Both the position numbers and the translations under genes were made by a program. The notes beneath the pieces are model-generated. The model did not search any database, was not told where the DNA came from, and saw only the letters and a program-made list of their open reading frames with translations. Source: CAKKQX01 sp046313915 (GTDB lineage: Bacteria > Pseudomonadota > Gammaproteobacteria > Burkholderiales > SG8-41). Taken from it: a DNA stretch of 31,265 nt. Position 1 is the stretch's first letter, and each line of letters opens with the position of its first letter. Positions 1 through 8,044 of this stretch are shown here, one piece after another. The stretch is taken from assembly GCA_046313915.1 (NCBI GenBank), contig JBKBXX010000025.1, forward strand, positions 1 to 31,265, read 5' to 3'.

Positions 1-753
1 GTCACGGCGCGCATCATGAAATACGACGATGCGATCAAGGCCGGCGCCATGGCGTTGTTCGGCGAGAAATACGGCGACGAAGTGCGCGTGCTGGGCATGG
101 GGGATTTTTCGGTCGAGCTGTGCGGCGGCACTCACGTCAAGCGTACCGGCGACATCGGCTTTTTCAAGGTGGTTTCCGAAACGGGGGTCGCGGCCGGCAT
201 CCGCCGCATCGAAGCCGTCACCGCCGACAACGCGCTCGCCTATGTCCAGGAGCAGCAGGCGAAACTCGCCGAGGCAGCCGCCACGCTCAAGACCTCGCCG
301 CAGGAAGTGGCGCAGAAAATCGCGCAGATCATGGACAACGTGCGGCAGCTCGAAAAGGAGCTGGCGCGGCTCAAGTCCAGGCTCGCCTCGTCACAGGGCG
401 ACGAACTCGCCGGCCAGGCGGTCGACGTCAAGGGTATCAAGGTGCTGGCCGCGCAAATCGAAGGCGCCGATGCCAGGGCGTTGCGCGAGGCGATGGACAA
501 GCTGAAGGACAAGCTCAAGTCGGCGGCGATCGTACTGGCGGCGGTCGACGACGGTAAAGTATCCCTGATAGCGGGCGTGACGCCGGATGCCGTGGCGAGA
601 ATCAAGGCTGGCGAACTGGTCAACCACGTCGCGCAGCAGGTGGGGGGCAAAGGGGGGGGGAGGCCGGACATGGCGCAAGCGGGCGGCACTCACCCCGAGA
701 AGCTGCCGCAGGCGCTGGCCTCGGTTGCACAGTGGGTGGCGCAGCGGTTGTGA
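1..753 (+). CDS. alaS: Alanine--tRNA ligase, C-terminal part (5' end outside window)
   Basis: AlaRS charges tRNA-Ala and edits mischarged Ser/Gly-tRNA-Ala. About 250 codons are present; the frame is open from base 1, so the aminoacylation domain lies upstream of the window. The CGGTH motif (codons 41-45, bases 121-135) is part of the metal-binding editing-domain signature. A coiled-coil stretch follows, then the C-terminal DHHA1-type domain ending in the glycine-rich GGKGGGRPDMAQAGG motif. The motif codons contain a run of six G (642-647) and one of nine G (652-660), an unusual uninterrupted homopolymer in a conserved gene. It converges with the next gene, with 56 bp between the stops and no clear intrinsic terminator. 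Confidence 0.97.
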   Translation, partial: VTARIMKYDDAIKAGAMALFGEKYGDEVRVLGMGDFSVELCGGTHVKRTGDIGFFKVVSETGVAAGIRRIEAVTADNALAYVQEQQAKLAEAAATLKTSPQEVAQKIAQIMDNVRQLEKELARLKSRLASSQGDELAGQAVDVKGIKVLAAQIEGADARALREAMDKLKDKLKSAAIVLAAVDDGKVSLIAGVTPDAVARIKAGELVNHVAQQVGGKGGGRPDMAQAGGTHPEKLPQALASVAQWVAQRL

Positions 754-809
754 GAAGAAACGATGTTTTTTTATTTCAGGGAGTCGTCGAAGCCGGGTCC
801 GACAAATTT

Positions 810-2075
810 CTAAGGCGTCTCCGATCCCAGGTTGTTGGCCCAAGTGAGCGCCAGGATGTGCGCTTCGCTGATGGCATGCAGATCGAGCTCGGGGATGTCG
901 CCGTAGAGTTTGCGGAACAACTGGTCGTCGCCGCCGTGTTCGAGCTGTTCGGCGAGCCGCAGCAGCTTGCCCAGCAGCCCCTGGCGCTCGAGCACGGCCA
1001 CCCTGACGTCGAGCGGGATGTAGAGATGCTCGATGACTTTCGCGAGGGGTTGTCCGAACAGCGCGTCCATCAGCGAGATCACCCCCGCCAGAAATGCACG
1101 GTCGGCCAGGGTCTTGTCCCTGGGCGCGAGCGTGAGGGCGACGAGCTCCATGAAGCGTGAACGGGTGGCGGCCAGTTGCAACAGCGGGCTGGGGAAGGCC
1201 GATGGGGGGGCGAGCCGCGAGAACAGCAACAGCTGCAGCCAGCGTTCGAGCTGACGCCGTCCCAGCACGATGATCGCCTGGCTGAGGGAAGTGATGCGAT
1301 GCGGAATGCCGGAGGCGGCGGAATTGGTCAGGCGCAGCAGATCCATTGCGAGCGAGGGGTCTTCCTTCAGGACATTTTCGATGACCATCGGATCGGCATC
1401 GGCATTGACCAGGCCGAGCAGCTTGAGCAGCGACAGCTCGGAATGCAGCAGGTGCTTGCCGGGAATGACGCGCGGTTTCGCGAAAAAATAGCCCTGGAAC
1501 AGATCGATGCCGAGTTCCAGGCAATGAGCGACTTCGCTGTGCTCCTCGACGTTTTTGGCGAGCAGTTTCACCGGCCAGCGCCGCAGATGGCGCACCAACG
1601 AGCGCAGTTTTTCCATGTCACCGTGCCGCACGTCGATGGCGACATGATCGACGAGCTCGATTAGCGCGCTGTGGCGCTCGTTAGCGGTGCTGTAGCCTTC
1701 GAGTGAAAGCTCGAAGCCGCGCGCTTTCAGTTCACGACATTGCTGCACCGTGTGTTCGCTGCTGCTCGCGGTGATCCGCACGCCTATCCTGTCGGTGGGC
1801 AGCGATTGCACGAGGTCGCTCGCGAGCAGGGTCTCGTCGATGCCGATGAAACCCTTGTAGGGGCCCAGCGCGCAGCCGACGTCGGGGTTGTGGAGCACGG
1901 CGTTGATCAGGCTGGCGGCGGCAGCGAGCGCGTCACCGCTCGCCGCGTCTTTTTCGGCGAAAGCGAACGACAGCTCGAACGCATGGAGGTTGAGCTTGCG
2001 GTCGAGGATGGGCTGATGTCCGAGCAGATACTGCTCGACTTGCTGCGCAGCGCTGGCGGGAGGAGGTGCGCTCAT
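810..2075 (-). CDS. EAL-HDOD signalling protein, degenerate EAL domain
   Basis: The protein has 421 residues: an N-terminal EAL-like domain (about 15-205) and a C-terminal HDOD domain (about 215-390), the YuxH/CdgJ-type arrangement. The EAL fold is recognisable from HQPILDRKLNLHAFEL near the start and FQGYFFAKP (193-201). The catalytic signatures are eroded: LEGY (125-128) stands where active EAL enzymes have DDFG-like residues, VAID (145-148) lacks the usual lysine, and AKNVE replaces the AEKVE-type motif. c-di-GMP hydrolysis is therefore unlikely; a binding or protein-interaction role is inferred. The HDOD part contains EDPSLAMDLLRLTNSAA. AGGA lies 9 nt before the ATG. It follows a paralogue on the same strand with a 175-bp gap. 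Confidence 0.9.
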   Translation of the reverse strand: MSAPPPASAAQQVEQYLLGHQPILDRKLNLHAFELSFAFAEKDAASGDALAAAASLINAVLHNPDVGCALGPYKGFIGIDETLLASDLVQSLPTDRIGVRITASSSEHTVQQCRELKARGFELSLEGYSTANERHSALIELVDHVAIDVRHGDMEKLRSLVRHLRRWPVKLLAKNVEEHSEVAHCLELGIDLFQGYFFAKPRVIPGKHLLHSELSLLKLLGLVNADADPMVIENVLKEDPSLAMDLLRLTNSAASGIPHRITSLSQAIIVLGRRQLERWLQLLLFSRLAPPSAFPSPLLQLAATRSRFMELVALTLAPRDKTLADRAFLAGVISLMDALFGQPLAKVIEHLYIPLDVRVAVLERQGLLGKLLRLAEQLEHGGDDQLFRKLYGDIPELDLHAISEAHILALTWANNLGSETP

Positions 2076-2230
2076 GGATTTTTTTCCTGGGGCCGGGGCA
2101 AAAGCGATGCCGTATGCTGGATAACGGCAACCGCGGCCGATTGCTTGAGGCCGCGGGCAAGCGATCCGGGCGCTCGCGGCACGGCGCCGAATCGTAACGT
2201 AACATATTGATTTTATTTATAAAATATTGG
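2076..2230 (-). promoter_or_regulatory. AT-rich island and hairpin-containing leader of the first EAL-HDOD gene
   Basis: Upstream of the gene at 2075 lies an AT-rich patch (about 2196-2229) in otherwise GC-rich DNA. It includes a 7-bp inverted repeat with a 2-nt loop at 2210-2225. Closer to the gene are the decamer GCACGGCGCC (2179-2188), a hairpin with an 8-bp GC stem (2131-2138 pairing with 2149-2156) and a weaker one (2109-2113 with 2124-2128). The AT patch is a likely promoter zone, but no confident -35/-10 pair was found. The paralogue's leader has the same general arrangement. Confidence 0.4.
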
Positions 2231-2250
2231 CGCCGCGAGTGCCGCAGGAT

Positions 2251-3513
2251 TCAATCGCCGAGGGTGTTGGCCCAGCGCAGCGCAGCGACATGGGCGGCGG
2301 TCACTTTGCCGTCGCTCAAATGGCCCAGGCGGAAATAGCAGGCGGTGCTGTCGATTCCTTCGTCTTCGAGCGACTCGACCACGGTCAACATGTCACCGAG
2401 TTTTCCCGAGTGCTCGAGCAGCGCCGTGTTCACGTCCGACGGCAGGTTGAGCAACGCCGTCACCTCGGCGAGTGGTTTGCCCAGCAGCGCGTCGAGCAGC
2501 GACAGGATGCCGGTCATGAAGGCGCGGTCGGCGAAGGACTTGTCTTTCGGCGCCACGTCTTCGGCGAGCAGTTCCATCAGCTTGCCGCGGGTCGCGGCGA
2601 GCTGCAGCAGCGGGCTCGGGAACACCGCCCCCTTGGTATGGCGGGCGTAGGTGAGCAGCTGCAGCCAGCGCTGCAATTGCTTGCGTCCCAGCATGATGAT
2701 CACCTGGGACAGCGAGGTGAGCGGATGGTCGGGGGCCGCCGCGGCGGAGTTGGCCATGCGCAGCAGCGCGGTCACCAGGCCGGGATCCTGTTTCAGCACC
2801 TTGACTATTTCCGAGATGTCGGCATCGGCGATCACGAGGCCCAGCAGCCTGAGCAGCGTGGTTTCCGAAGTCGACAGGCGCTTGCCGCTCAGGATCTTGG
2901 GCTTGGCGAAGAAATAGCCCTGGAACAGTTCGAAGCCGAGGTCGAGGCAGCGGCTCGCTTCTTCCTGGGTCGATACTTTTTCCGCTACCAGTGAAACCGG
3001 CCACTGGCGCAGGCGTTTGACCACTTTGGGCAGCTCGTGGGATGGCGTCTGCAGCAGGTCGATTTTCACGTGATCGACGATCGGCAGCAGCGGCTCGAAG
3101 CTGGGGTCGGTATGGGGAAAATCGTCGAGCGAAAGCGTAAATCCGTGCTTCTTGAGCTCCGTGCAGCGCGCTACCAGCGCGTCATCGACGCGCACCGTTT
3201 CCAGGATTTCGAGACCGATTTTGCGCGGCGGCAGCAGCTCGATTTCGTCACTCATCAGCAGTTTTTCATCGACGTTGATGAAGCCCTTGAAGCGGCCGAG
3301 CACGTTTTCGATGCCGAGTTCGTTGAGGGTGCGGGCGATGACCGTGGCGGTGGCTTCGGTGTTGTCGACGACATCGCTGCCGCCGGAGGAGCGCATGCGC
3401 AGCAGCAGCTCGAAAGCGTGCAGCTCGAAGCGGCGGTCGAGTATGGACTGACGGCCGAGATGGATGTCTTCGGCGGCGTCGGCGGCCGTGGCGACGGCGG
3501 CAGATATTGCCAT
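2251..3513 (-). CDS. EAL-HDOD signalling protein, better conserved EAL domain
   Basis: The protein has 420 residues and is a paralogue of the protein encoded at 810-2075, with EAL (about 17-205) then HDOD (about 215-390). Several signatures lost in its neighbour are kept: LEILE (101-105), LDDF (129-132), VKID (149-152) and AEKV (177-180), plus FQGYFFAKP (197-205). The canonical EAL triplet itself reads FEL, as is common in YuxH-like proteins. It may bind or slowly hydrolyse c-di-GMP; this is inference. The HDOD part has DPGLVTALLRMANSAA. AGGAG lies about 10 nt before the ATG. The side-by-side copies suggest local duplication followed by unequal divergence. Confidence 0.9.
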   Translation of the reverse strand: MAISAAVATAADAAEDIHLGRQSILDRRFELHAFELLLRMRSSGGSDVVDNTEATATVIARTLNELGIENVLGRFKGFINVDEKLLMSDEIELLPPRKIGLEILETVRVDDALVARCTELKKHGFTLSLDDFPHTDPSFEPLLPIVDHVKIDLLQTPSHELPKVVKRLRQWPVSLVAEKVSTQEEASRCLDLGFELFQGYFFAKPKILSGKRLSTSETTLLRLLGLVIADADISEIVKVLKQDPGLVTALLRMANSAAAAPDHPLTSLSQVIIMLGRKQLQRWLQLLTYARHTKGAVFPSPLLQLAATRGKLMELLAEDVAPKDKSFADRAFMTGILSLLDALLGKPLAEVTALLNLPSDVNTALLEHSGKLGDMLTVVESLEDEGIDSTACYFRLGHLSDGKVTAAHVAALRWANTLGD

Positions 3514-3690
3514 ACTCGATTTGCTCCTCTTTCAGATGTGGGTCCCGGCCGCTGCGCAGCGGAAAGGCGAACCCGGGACGCGTGCTGAGGCCATGCCTCT
3601 GATTACGGCGCACGGCGCCAGAACTTTAGCTCTGGCATTTTGATATATGTTATTGTTTTTATTGTGTTATTTAAATAAGAGGGAGGAATA
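3514..3690 (-). promoter_or_regulatory. AT-rich island and structured leader of the second EAL-HDOD gene
   Basis: The leader has an outer 7-bp stem (3542-3548 pairing with 3573-3579) enclosing a 14-nt perfect palindrome (3549-3562) and a 10-nt unpaired stretch. A small hairpin (GAGGC/GCCTC) lies just upstream in the transcript, near 3583-3595. Further out are the decamer GCACGGCGCC (3610-3619), a 6-bp stem (3617-3622 with 3631-3636) and an AT-rich patch (about 3637-3690) with the perfect 12-bp palindrome TTATTTAAATAA (3667-3678). The AT patch is a candidate promoter or operator zone. I did not recognise a known riboswitch; c-di-GMP-I signatures were looked for and not found. Confidence 0.4.
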
Positions 3691-3770
3691 TATTCGCGCT
3701 GCGAAACCGCGCGCGGAGCCGGCCTGCCGGCGAAGGAGCGCGGCTGCGCGATGAGCCGCGGCGCAACCGT

Positions 3771-5144
3771 TCAGAAAGGCAGCTCGAGGCCGGGTTCGAG
3801 TTCGAGCAGCGCGCGGCGGAAGTCTTCCTGGATGCGCTGCAACGCCGCGCGATTGTCGGCCTCGAAGCGCAACACCACCACCGGCGTGGTGTTGGACGGT
3901 CGCGCCAGCCCGAAGCCGTCGGCGTATTCCACGCGCAGCCCGTCGATGGTGATCACTTCCCGCGCGTCGGCGAAGCGCGCGGCCTGCCGCAGCCGGTCCA
4001 TCAGCGCGTAATTTTCCCCTTCGGCGAGCTCGATGTGCAGTTCCGGCGTGCTGACGGCGTCGGGCAGCGCGTCGAACGCCGCATCGACATCGGGCACGGT
4101 CGAGAGGATCTCGAGCAGGCGCGCGCCGGCATAAAGCCCGTCGTCGAAACCGTACCAGCGTTCCTTGAAAAACACGTGGCCGCTCATTTCTCCGGCCAGC
4201 GGCGCGCCGGTTTCCTGGAGTTTCTGCTTGATGAACGAATGCCCGGTTTTCCACATCACGGGTTTGCCGCCGTGGCGTTCGATCCAGCCGAACAGATGGC
4301 GCGTCGATTTGACGTCGAAGATGATCGGAGCGCCGGGATTGCGCTTGAGCACGTCGGCGGCAAACAGCATCAGCTGGCGGTCGGGATAAATGATCTTGCC
4401 GGCGCGGGTGACCACGCCCAGCCGGTCGCCGTCGCCGTCGAAGGCGAAGCCGATTTCGCCGCCGGACTGGAGCGCGCGGATGAGATCGGCGAGGTTTTCC
4501 GGGTGCGAAGGATCGGGATGGTGGTTGGGGAAAGTGCCATCGACTTCGCAAAAGAGCTCACGCACTTCGCAGCCGAGCCGGCGGTATAGCTCGGGCGCGG
4601 TGGCGCCCGCCACGCCGTTACCGCAGTCGACCACGATGGCGAGCGGCCGTTTCAGCCGCACGTCGCCGGTGATGCGCTGCAGATAATGTTCGCGGATGTC
4701 GAACTCGCGGTAGGCGCCGGCGCCGTGCGCGAGATCGCGGCGCTCGATGCGGCCGCGCAGCGCCTGGATGGCGTCGGCCGCGAGGGTTTCGCCGCCCAGC
4801 ACGATCTTGAGGCCATTGTATTCGGGCGGGTTGTGCGAGCCGGTCACCATCACCCCGGAGCGAGTGCCGAGATGATGGGCGGCAAAATACAGCATGGGGG
4901 TGGCGACCTGCCCGATATCGACGACGTCGATGCCGCTCAGGCGGATGCCGTGCGCGAGCGCGGCGGCGAGTTCCGGCCCCGACAGGCGACCATCGCGGCC
5001 GATGGCGATCTCGGTTTGCCGGCGCGCTCTGGCCTCCGAGCCGATCGCGTGGCCGATGGCCGTGGTGATCTGTGGCGTGAGCGTGCGGCCGACCACGCCG
5101 CGGATGTCGTAGGCCTTGAAAATCTCTTTCGGAATCAATGTCAT
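3771..5144 (-). CDS. algC: Phosphomannomutase/phosphoglucomutase (AlgC-type)
   Basis: This enzyme interconverts mannose or glucose 6- and 1-phosphates, supplying GDP-mannose and nucleotide-glucose precursors for polysaccharide and LPS. The chosen start gives 457 residues, close to AlgC (about 463). The ATG at 5144 has AGGA upstream and begins MTLIPKEIFKAYDIRG, the family N-terminus; an in-frame start at 5222 would add 26 non-homologous residues. Visible motifs are the phosphoserine loop TGSHNP (Ser103), the metal loop DGDGDR (236-241), the sugar-specificity loop GEMSGH (318-323) and the phosphate-binding RPSNTTP near the C-terminus. It lies 129 bp downstream of the hydrolase gene on the same strand. 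Assignment to the dual PMM/PGM family is firm; substrate preference is not visible. Confidence 0.93.
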   Translation of the reverse strand: MTLIPKEIFKAYDIRGVVGRTLTPQITTAIGHAIGSEARARRQTEIAIGRDGRLSGPELAAALAHGIRLSGIDVVDIGQVATPMLYFAAHHLGTRSGVMVTGSHNPPEYNGLKIVLGGETLAADAIQALRGRIERRDLAHGAGAYREFDIREHYLQRITGDVRLKRPLAIVVDCGNGVAGATAPELYRRLGCEVRELFCEVDGTFPNHHPDPSHPENLADLIRALQSGGEIGFAFDGDGDRLGVVTRAGKIIYPDRQLMLFAADVLKRNPGAPIIFDVKSTRHLFGWIERHGGKPVMWKTGHSFIKQKLQETGAPLAGEMSGHVFFKERWYGFDDGLYAGARLLEILSTVPDVDAAFDALPDAVSTPELHIELAEGENYALMDRLRQAARFADAREVITIDGLRVEYADGFGLARPSNTTPVVVLRFEADNRAALQRIQEDFRRALLELEPGLELPF

Positions 5145-5273
5145 TTTTTCCTGGAACGGAGTGTGGCTGGCGGTGGCGGCGGATTCAGCATGCGATCGGA
5201 GCGTGAAAGTCGCCGTGGTCACATCGACATTGTAGTCGATGTGCGCGGGAATTTTCAGTGCAGGCCGGCGAGA

Positions 5274-6263
5274 TCATCGGACCGTGGCGTGCGCCATCTC
5301 TTGGCCGCCGGCAGCGAAAAATTGCAGGATGCGCCGTGGCAGCCAGTCGAGGCTGCCGGGGAAGGCCCCGCTCACGAAACCGACGTGGCCGCCGCTTGCC
5401 GGCTGTTCGAGAACGACTGGCGGTGCGACTTCCTGCGGCGCGGGAAGCGCGCTGCAGGGCAGGAAAGGGTCGTTGCGCGCGTTGATCAGCAGCGTCGGCA
5501 CGGCGATATGGCGGAGCAGCGGCTTGCTACTGGCGCGCGTCCAGTAATCGTCGGTATTCCTGAAGCCGTGCAGTGGCGCGGTGACCAGATCGTCGAATGC
5601 GCGCAAGGTGCGCGCCGCGCGCACGCGCGCGGCGTCGTAGAGGCCGGGATGGCGCGTGAGCTTGGCGAGCGCCTTGCGTTTGAGGGTCGCGAGGAAATGA
5701 TGTGCATAGAGCAGATTGAAGCCCTTGCCGAGCGCTTCTCCCGCGGCCATCAGGTCGAGCGGCGCCGACACGGCTGCGGCCCGCTCGACCAAGCGACATG
5801 CGCCGGCGCCGGTTTCGCCCAGCCATTTCAGCAGTGCGTTGCCGCCCAGCGAGACGCCGACCGCGTATAACGGCGTGGTCGGATGGCGCTGCCGCAGCCG
5901 GCGCAGGATCCAGTCGATTTCGGCGCTGTCGCCCGAATGATAGGCACGCGGCAGCCGGTTCGGCTCGCCGCTGCAGCCGCGGAAATGCGCAACCACGCCG
6001 CGCCAGCCGCGCGCGCGCACGGCGTGCATCAGTGCGAGCGCGTAATGGCTGCGCGAGCCGCCTTCGAGGCCATGGAACAGGACCGTCAGCGGCGCCTCGC
6101 CCGCAGCCGGTTTCGCTTCCAGCCAGTCGAGATCGACGAAATCGCCGTCGGGCGCATCCCAGCGCTCGCGCCGGTAGGCGAGGCGAGGACGCGGTGCAGC
6201 AAACGCTGCATAGATGGTCTGGAGGTGGCCGCCCGGCAGCCACCACGGCGCAATGTAGTCCAT
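5274..6263 (-). CDS. yheT: YheT-family alpha/beta hydrolase
   Basis: This is a cytosolic alpha/beta-hydrolase of the YheT/ABHD1-3 group, putative esterases of unclear substrate. The N-terminus YIAPWWLPGGHLQTIY is the family hallmark. Counted from a GTG at 6275, the triad is Ser142 in GVSLGGN, Asp269 in NARNDPFLP and His297 in SGGHVGF; subtract four from the ATG at 6263 chosen here. HGLEGGSRSHY forms the oxyanion region. Both starts have poor ribosome binding sites, and the ATG matches the remembered family N-terminus better. The gene starts 46 bp after the amidohydrolase stop (33 bp if the GTG is used), so it may be read through from the tcu-like cluster, though a functional link is not evident. 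Confidence 0.9.
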   Translation of the reverse strand: MDYIAPWWLPGGHLQTIYAAFAAPRPRLAYRRERWDAPDGDFVDLDWLEAKPAAGEAPLTVLFHGLEGGSRSHYALALMHAVRARGWRGVVAHFRGCSGEPNRLPRAYHSGDSAEIDWILRRLRQRHPTTPLYAVGVSLGGNALLKWLGETGAGACRLVERAAAVSAPLDLMAAGEALGKGFNLLYAHHFLATLKRKALAKLTRHPGLYDAARVRAARTLRAFDDLVTAPLHGFRNTDDYWTRASSKPLLRHIAVPTLLINARNDPFLPCSALPAPQEVAPPVVLEQPASGGHVGFVSGAFPGSLDWLPRRILQFFAAGGQEMAHATVR

Positions 6264-6308
6264 CGAAGAACGCACCGGCGCCTGTGCCGTGTGGAGCCGT
6301 CCGCGATT

Positions 6309-7199
6309 TTACTCGAAGCCGTAAAGTCGCGCGGGATTGTCGGCGAGAATCCGCCGGCGTGTCGCTTCGTCGGGGATCCAATCGCAGAACATGTCGAGCA
6401 GATCGCCGTCGTTGGGCATGAAACCGTTCCATACCGGGTGCGGCCAGTTGCTGCCCCACACCACGCGGTCGGGACGTGCTGCCACCAACGCCTGGGCCAG
6501 CGGCTTCATGTCGGCATGGGCGGGAGGACCGGAATCCGAGAGCCGATACCAGCTCGAAATCTTCACCCAGCAATCGTCGCGCTGCCTGAGAATGCGCAGC
6601 AATGCCTGGAAGCCGGGCGCGTCCACGCCTTCGCTGCCGCGCACGCGGCCCAGGTGGTCGAAAACCAGCGGCACCGGGCAGTCGAGGAGTCTGTTTTCGA
6701 GCGGCACCAGTTCTGCGCACTTGTCGACGTGCAATTGCACGTGCCAGCCATAGGGCCTGATTTTTGCCGCCATGGTGTCGATTAGTTCGGTGCCGCCATA
6801 GCCTTTGACCATGGTGGAGAGCCGCACGCCGCGCATGCCGCCTTTGTGCAGGCGCTCGATATCCTTGCCGGAAACGTCCGGTGCGACACCCGCCACGCCG
6901 CGCGCTTTCTTCTGCCCGAGCCTGGCGATGACGTCGAGGCTCACGGAATTGTCGAAACCATAGACGCTGGCGTTGACCTGCACCGTGCGCGCTATGCCGA
7001 GCGTTTCGCACATCACCAGGTAATCGGACAGCGTGGCGAGTGGCGGTGTGTAGCTGCGGGGCATGGCGAGCGGATACCTGGACGGATCCTCGAACACATG
7101 GCAGTGGCAATCAACGGTGCCGGCGGGAATCGCGTGCCGCGGCCGGCGCGGGGCGCGGTCGGGTCCGGCGCAAACAGCAGGGGTTGCGGTGGCTTCCAT
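6309..7199 (-). CDS. Amidohydrolase-2 family TIM-barrel hydrolase (LigI-like)
   Basis: The protein has 296 residues of the COG3618/Amidohydro_2 type, a group that includes 2-pyrone-4,6-dicarboxylate hydrolase (LigI) and related lactonases. Visible features are DCHCHVFE with His32 and His34 on strand 1, FDHLGR near residue 180 and WGSNWPHP near residue 243. Many members have an aspartate in the last motif (G-[ST]-D-W-P); here it is asparagine, so the catalytic arrangement may differ. It is the last gene of the cluster and begins 4 bp after the aldolase-like gene's stop, so co-translation is likely. A lactone or carboxylate-ester substrate is inferred from family and context; the actual substrate is unknown. 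Confidence 0.87.
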   Translation of the reverse strand: MEATATPAVCAGPDRAPRRPRHAIPAGTVDCHCHVFEDPSRYPLAMPRSYTPPLATLSDYLVMCETLGIARTVQVNASVYGFDNSVSLDVIARLGQKKARGVAGVAPDVSGKDIERLHKGGMRGVRLSTMVKGYGGTELIDTMAAKIRPYGWHVQLHVDKCAELVPLENRLLDCPVPLVFDHLGRVRGSEGVDAPGFQALLRILRQRDDCWVKISSWYRLSDSGPPAHADMKPLAQALVAARPDRVVWGSNWPHPVWNGFMPNDGDLLDMFCDWIPDEATRRRILADNPARLYGFE

Positions 7200-7203
7200 G
7201 GTG

Positions 7204-7983
7204 TCAGTCCCGGTACGAAGGGTCGATGCGATCGAGCTTGCGCAGCAGCGCTGGCCACTCCAGCAACCCCCAGCGCCGCCGCACGCCCGGCTGGTACGAT
7301 TTCCAGGTGTGGTCGACGATTTCCTGCGGCGGCAGCCGGATTTCGGTATTGCAGGAGAGTGTCATCACCTGCAACTGGCAGGCGCGCTCGAGCCGGAAAT
7401 GGTTGTTGAAGCACTCTGCGATACTGGGCGCACAGGTGAGCAGGCCGTGGTTTCTCAGGATCAGCGCATCGTTGTCACCGAGATCGCGGACCAGCCGTTC
7501 GCGTTCGTCGAGGTTGATCGCGACGCCCTCGTAGTCGTGATAGGCGACGCCTTTGGCCCAGCGCATCGATGACTGCGCGATTGGCAGCAGGCCGCATTTC
7601 ATGGCCGAAACCGCCATGCCCGCAAGCGTATGGGTATGGATCACGCAACCCACGTCGTGTCGCGCGCCGTGTATGGCGCTGTGGATGACGTAGCCCGCCT
7701 GGTTGATGCCGTATTCGGTGGCGTTGAACAGCACCTTGCCGTCGATGTCGATGCGGATCATGCTCGAAGCGGTCATTTCCTCGTAGAGCATGCCGTAGGG
7801 GTTGATCAGGAATTCATCGGAGGTGCCGGGCACGCGCGCCGAAATGTGGTTGGCGATCATTTCGACCATGCCGAACTCGTGCATCAGGCGGTAACACGCC
7901 GCCAGGTCGACCCGGACTTCCCATTCCTCCTTGCTCACCTGATCGCGTACCGCTTTGGTGATCTTGATCGCGGGTGCATTCAT
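7204..7983 (-). CDS. Class II aldolase/adducin-domain protein
   Basis: The protein has 259 residues and the class II aldolase fold. Candidate metal ligands are His116 and His118 (IHTHT) and His179 (RNHGLLT). The stretch YVIHSAIHGARHDVGCVIHT resembles the adducin-like subgroup. Where L-fuculose-phosphate aldolase has its catalytic glutamate four residues before a conserved histidine, this protein has glycine (before His101), so classical sugar-phosphate aldolase chemistry is doubtful. The ATG at 7983 has AGGGG at 6-nt spacing, a good site. It lies 61 bp after tcuB and 4 bp before the amidohydrolase gene, in the middle of the cluster. Decarboxylase, aldolase or lyase action on an organic acid is possible but not shown. 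Confidence 0.88.
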   Translation of the reverse strand: MNAPAIKITKAVRDQVSKEEWEVRVDLAACYRLMHEFGMVEMIANHISARVPGTSDEFLINPYGMLYEEMTASSMIRIDIDGKVLFNATEYGINQAGYVIHSAIHGARHDVGCVIHTHTLAGMAVSAMKCGLLPIAQSSMRWAKGVAYHDYEGVAINLDERERLVRDLGDNDALILRNHGLLTCAPSIAECFNNHFRLERACQLQVMTLSCNTEIRLPPQEIVDHTWKSYQPGVRRRWGLLEWPALLRKLDRIDPSYRD

Positions 7984-8044
7984 GGGTACCCCTTTGACGG
8001 ATATCGTTTCTGTTTTGCAACGGCGCGGCGGCCCGCAACCGGTC

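Noticed and set aside
3514..3690. Known c-di-GMP riboswitch in the leader of the EAL-HDOD gene
   Set aside because: The GCACGCAAAGGGCAAACC-type core is absent; only generic hairpins are seen.
3667..4551. Minus-strand open frame of 294 codons overlapping algC
   Set aside because: It is Arg-rich and out of frame with the clear mutase gene, so it is a shadow.
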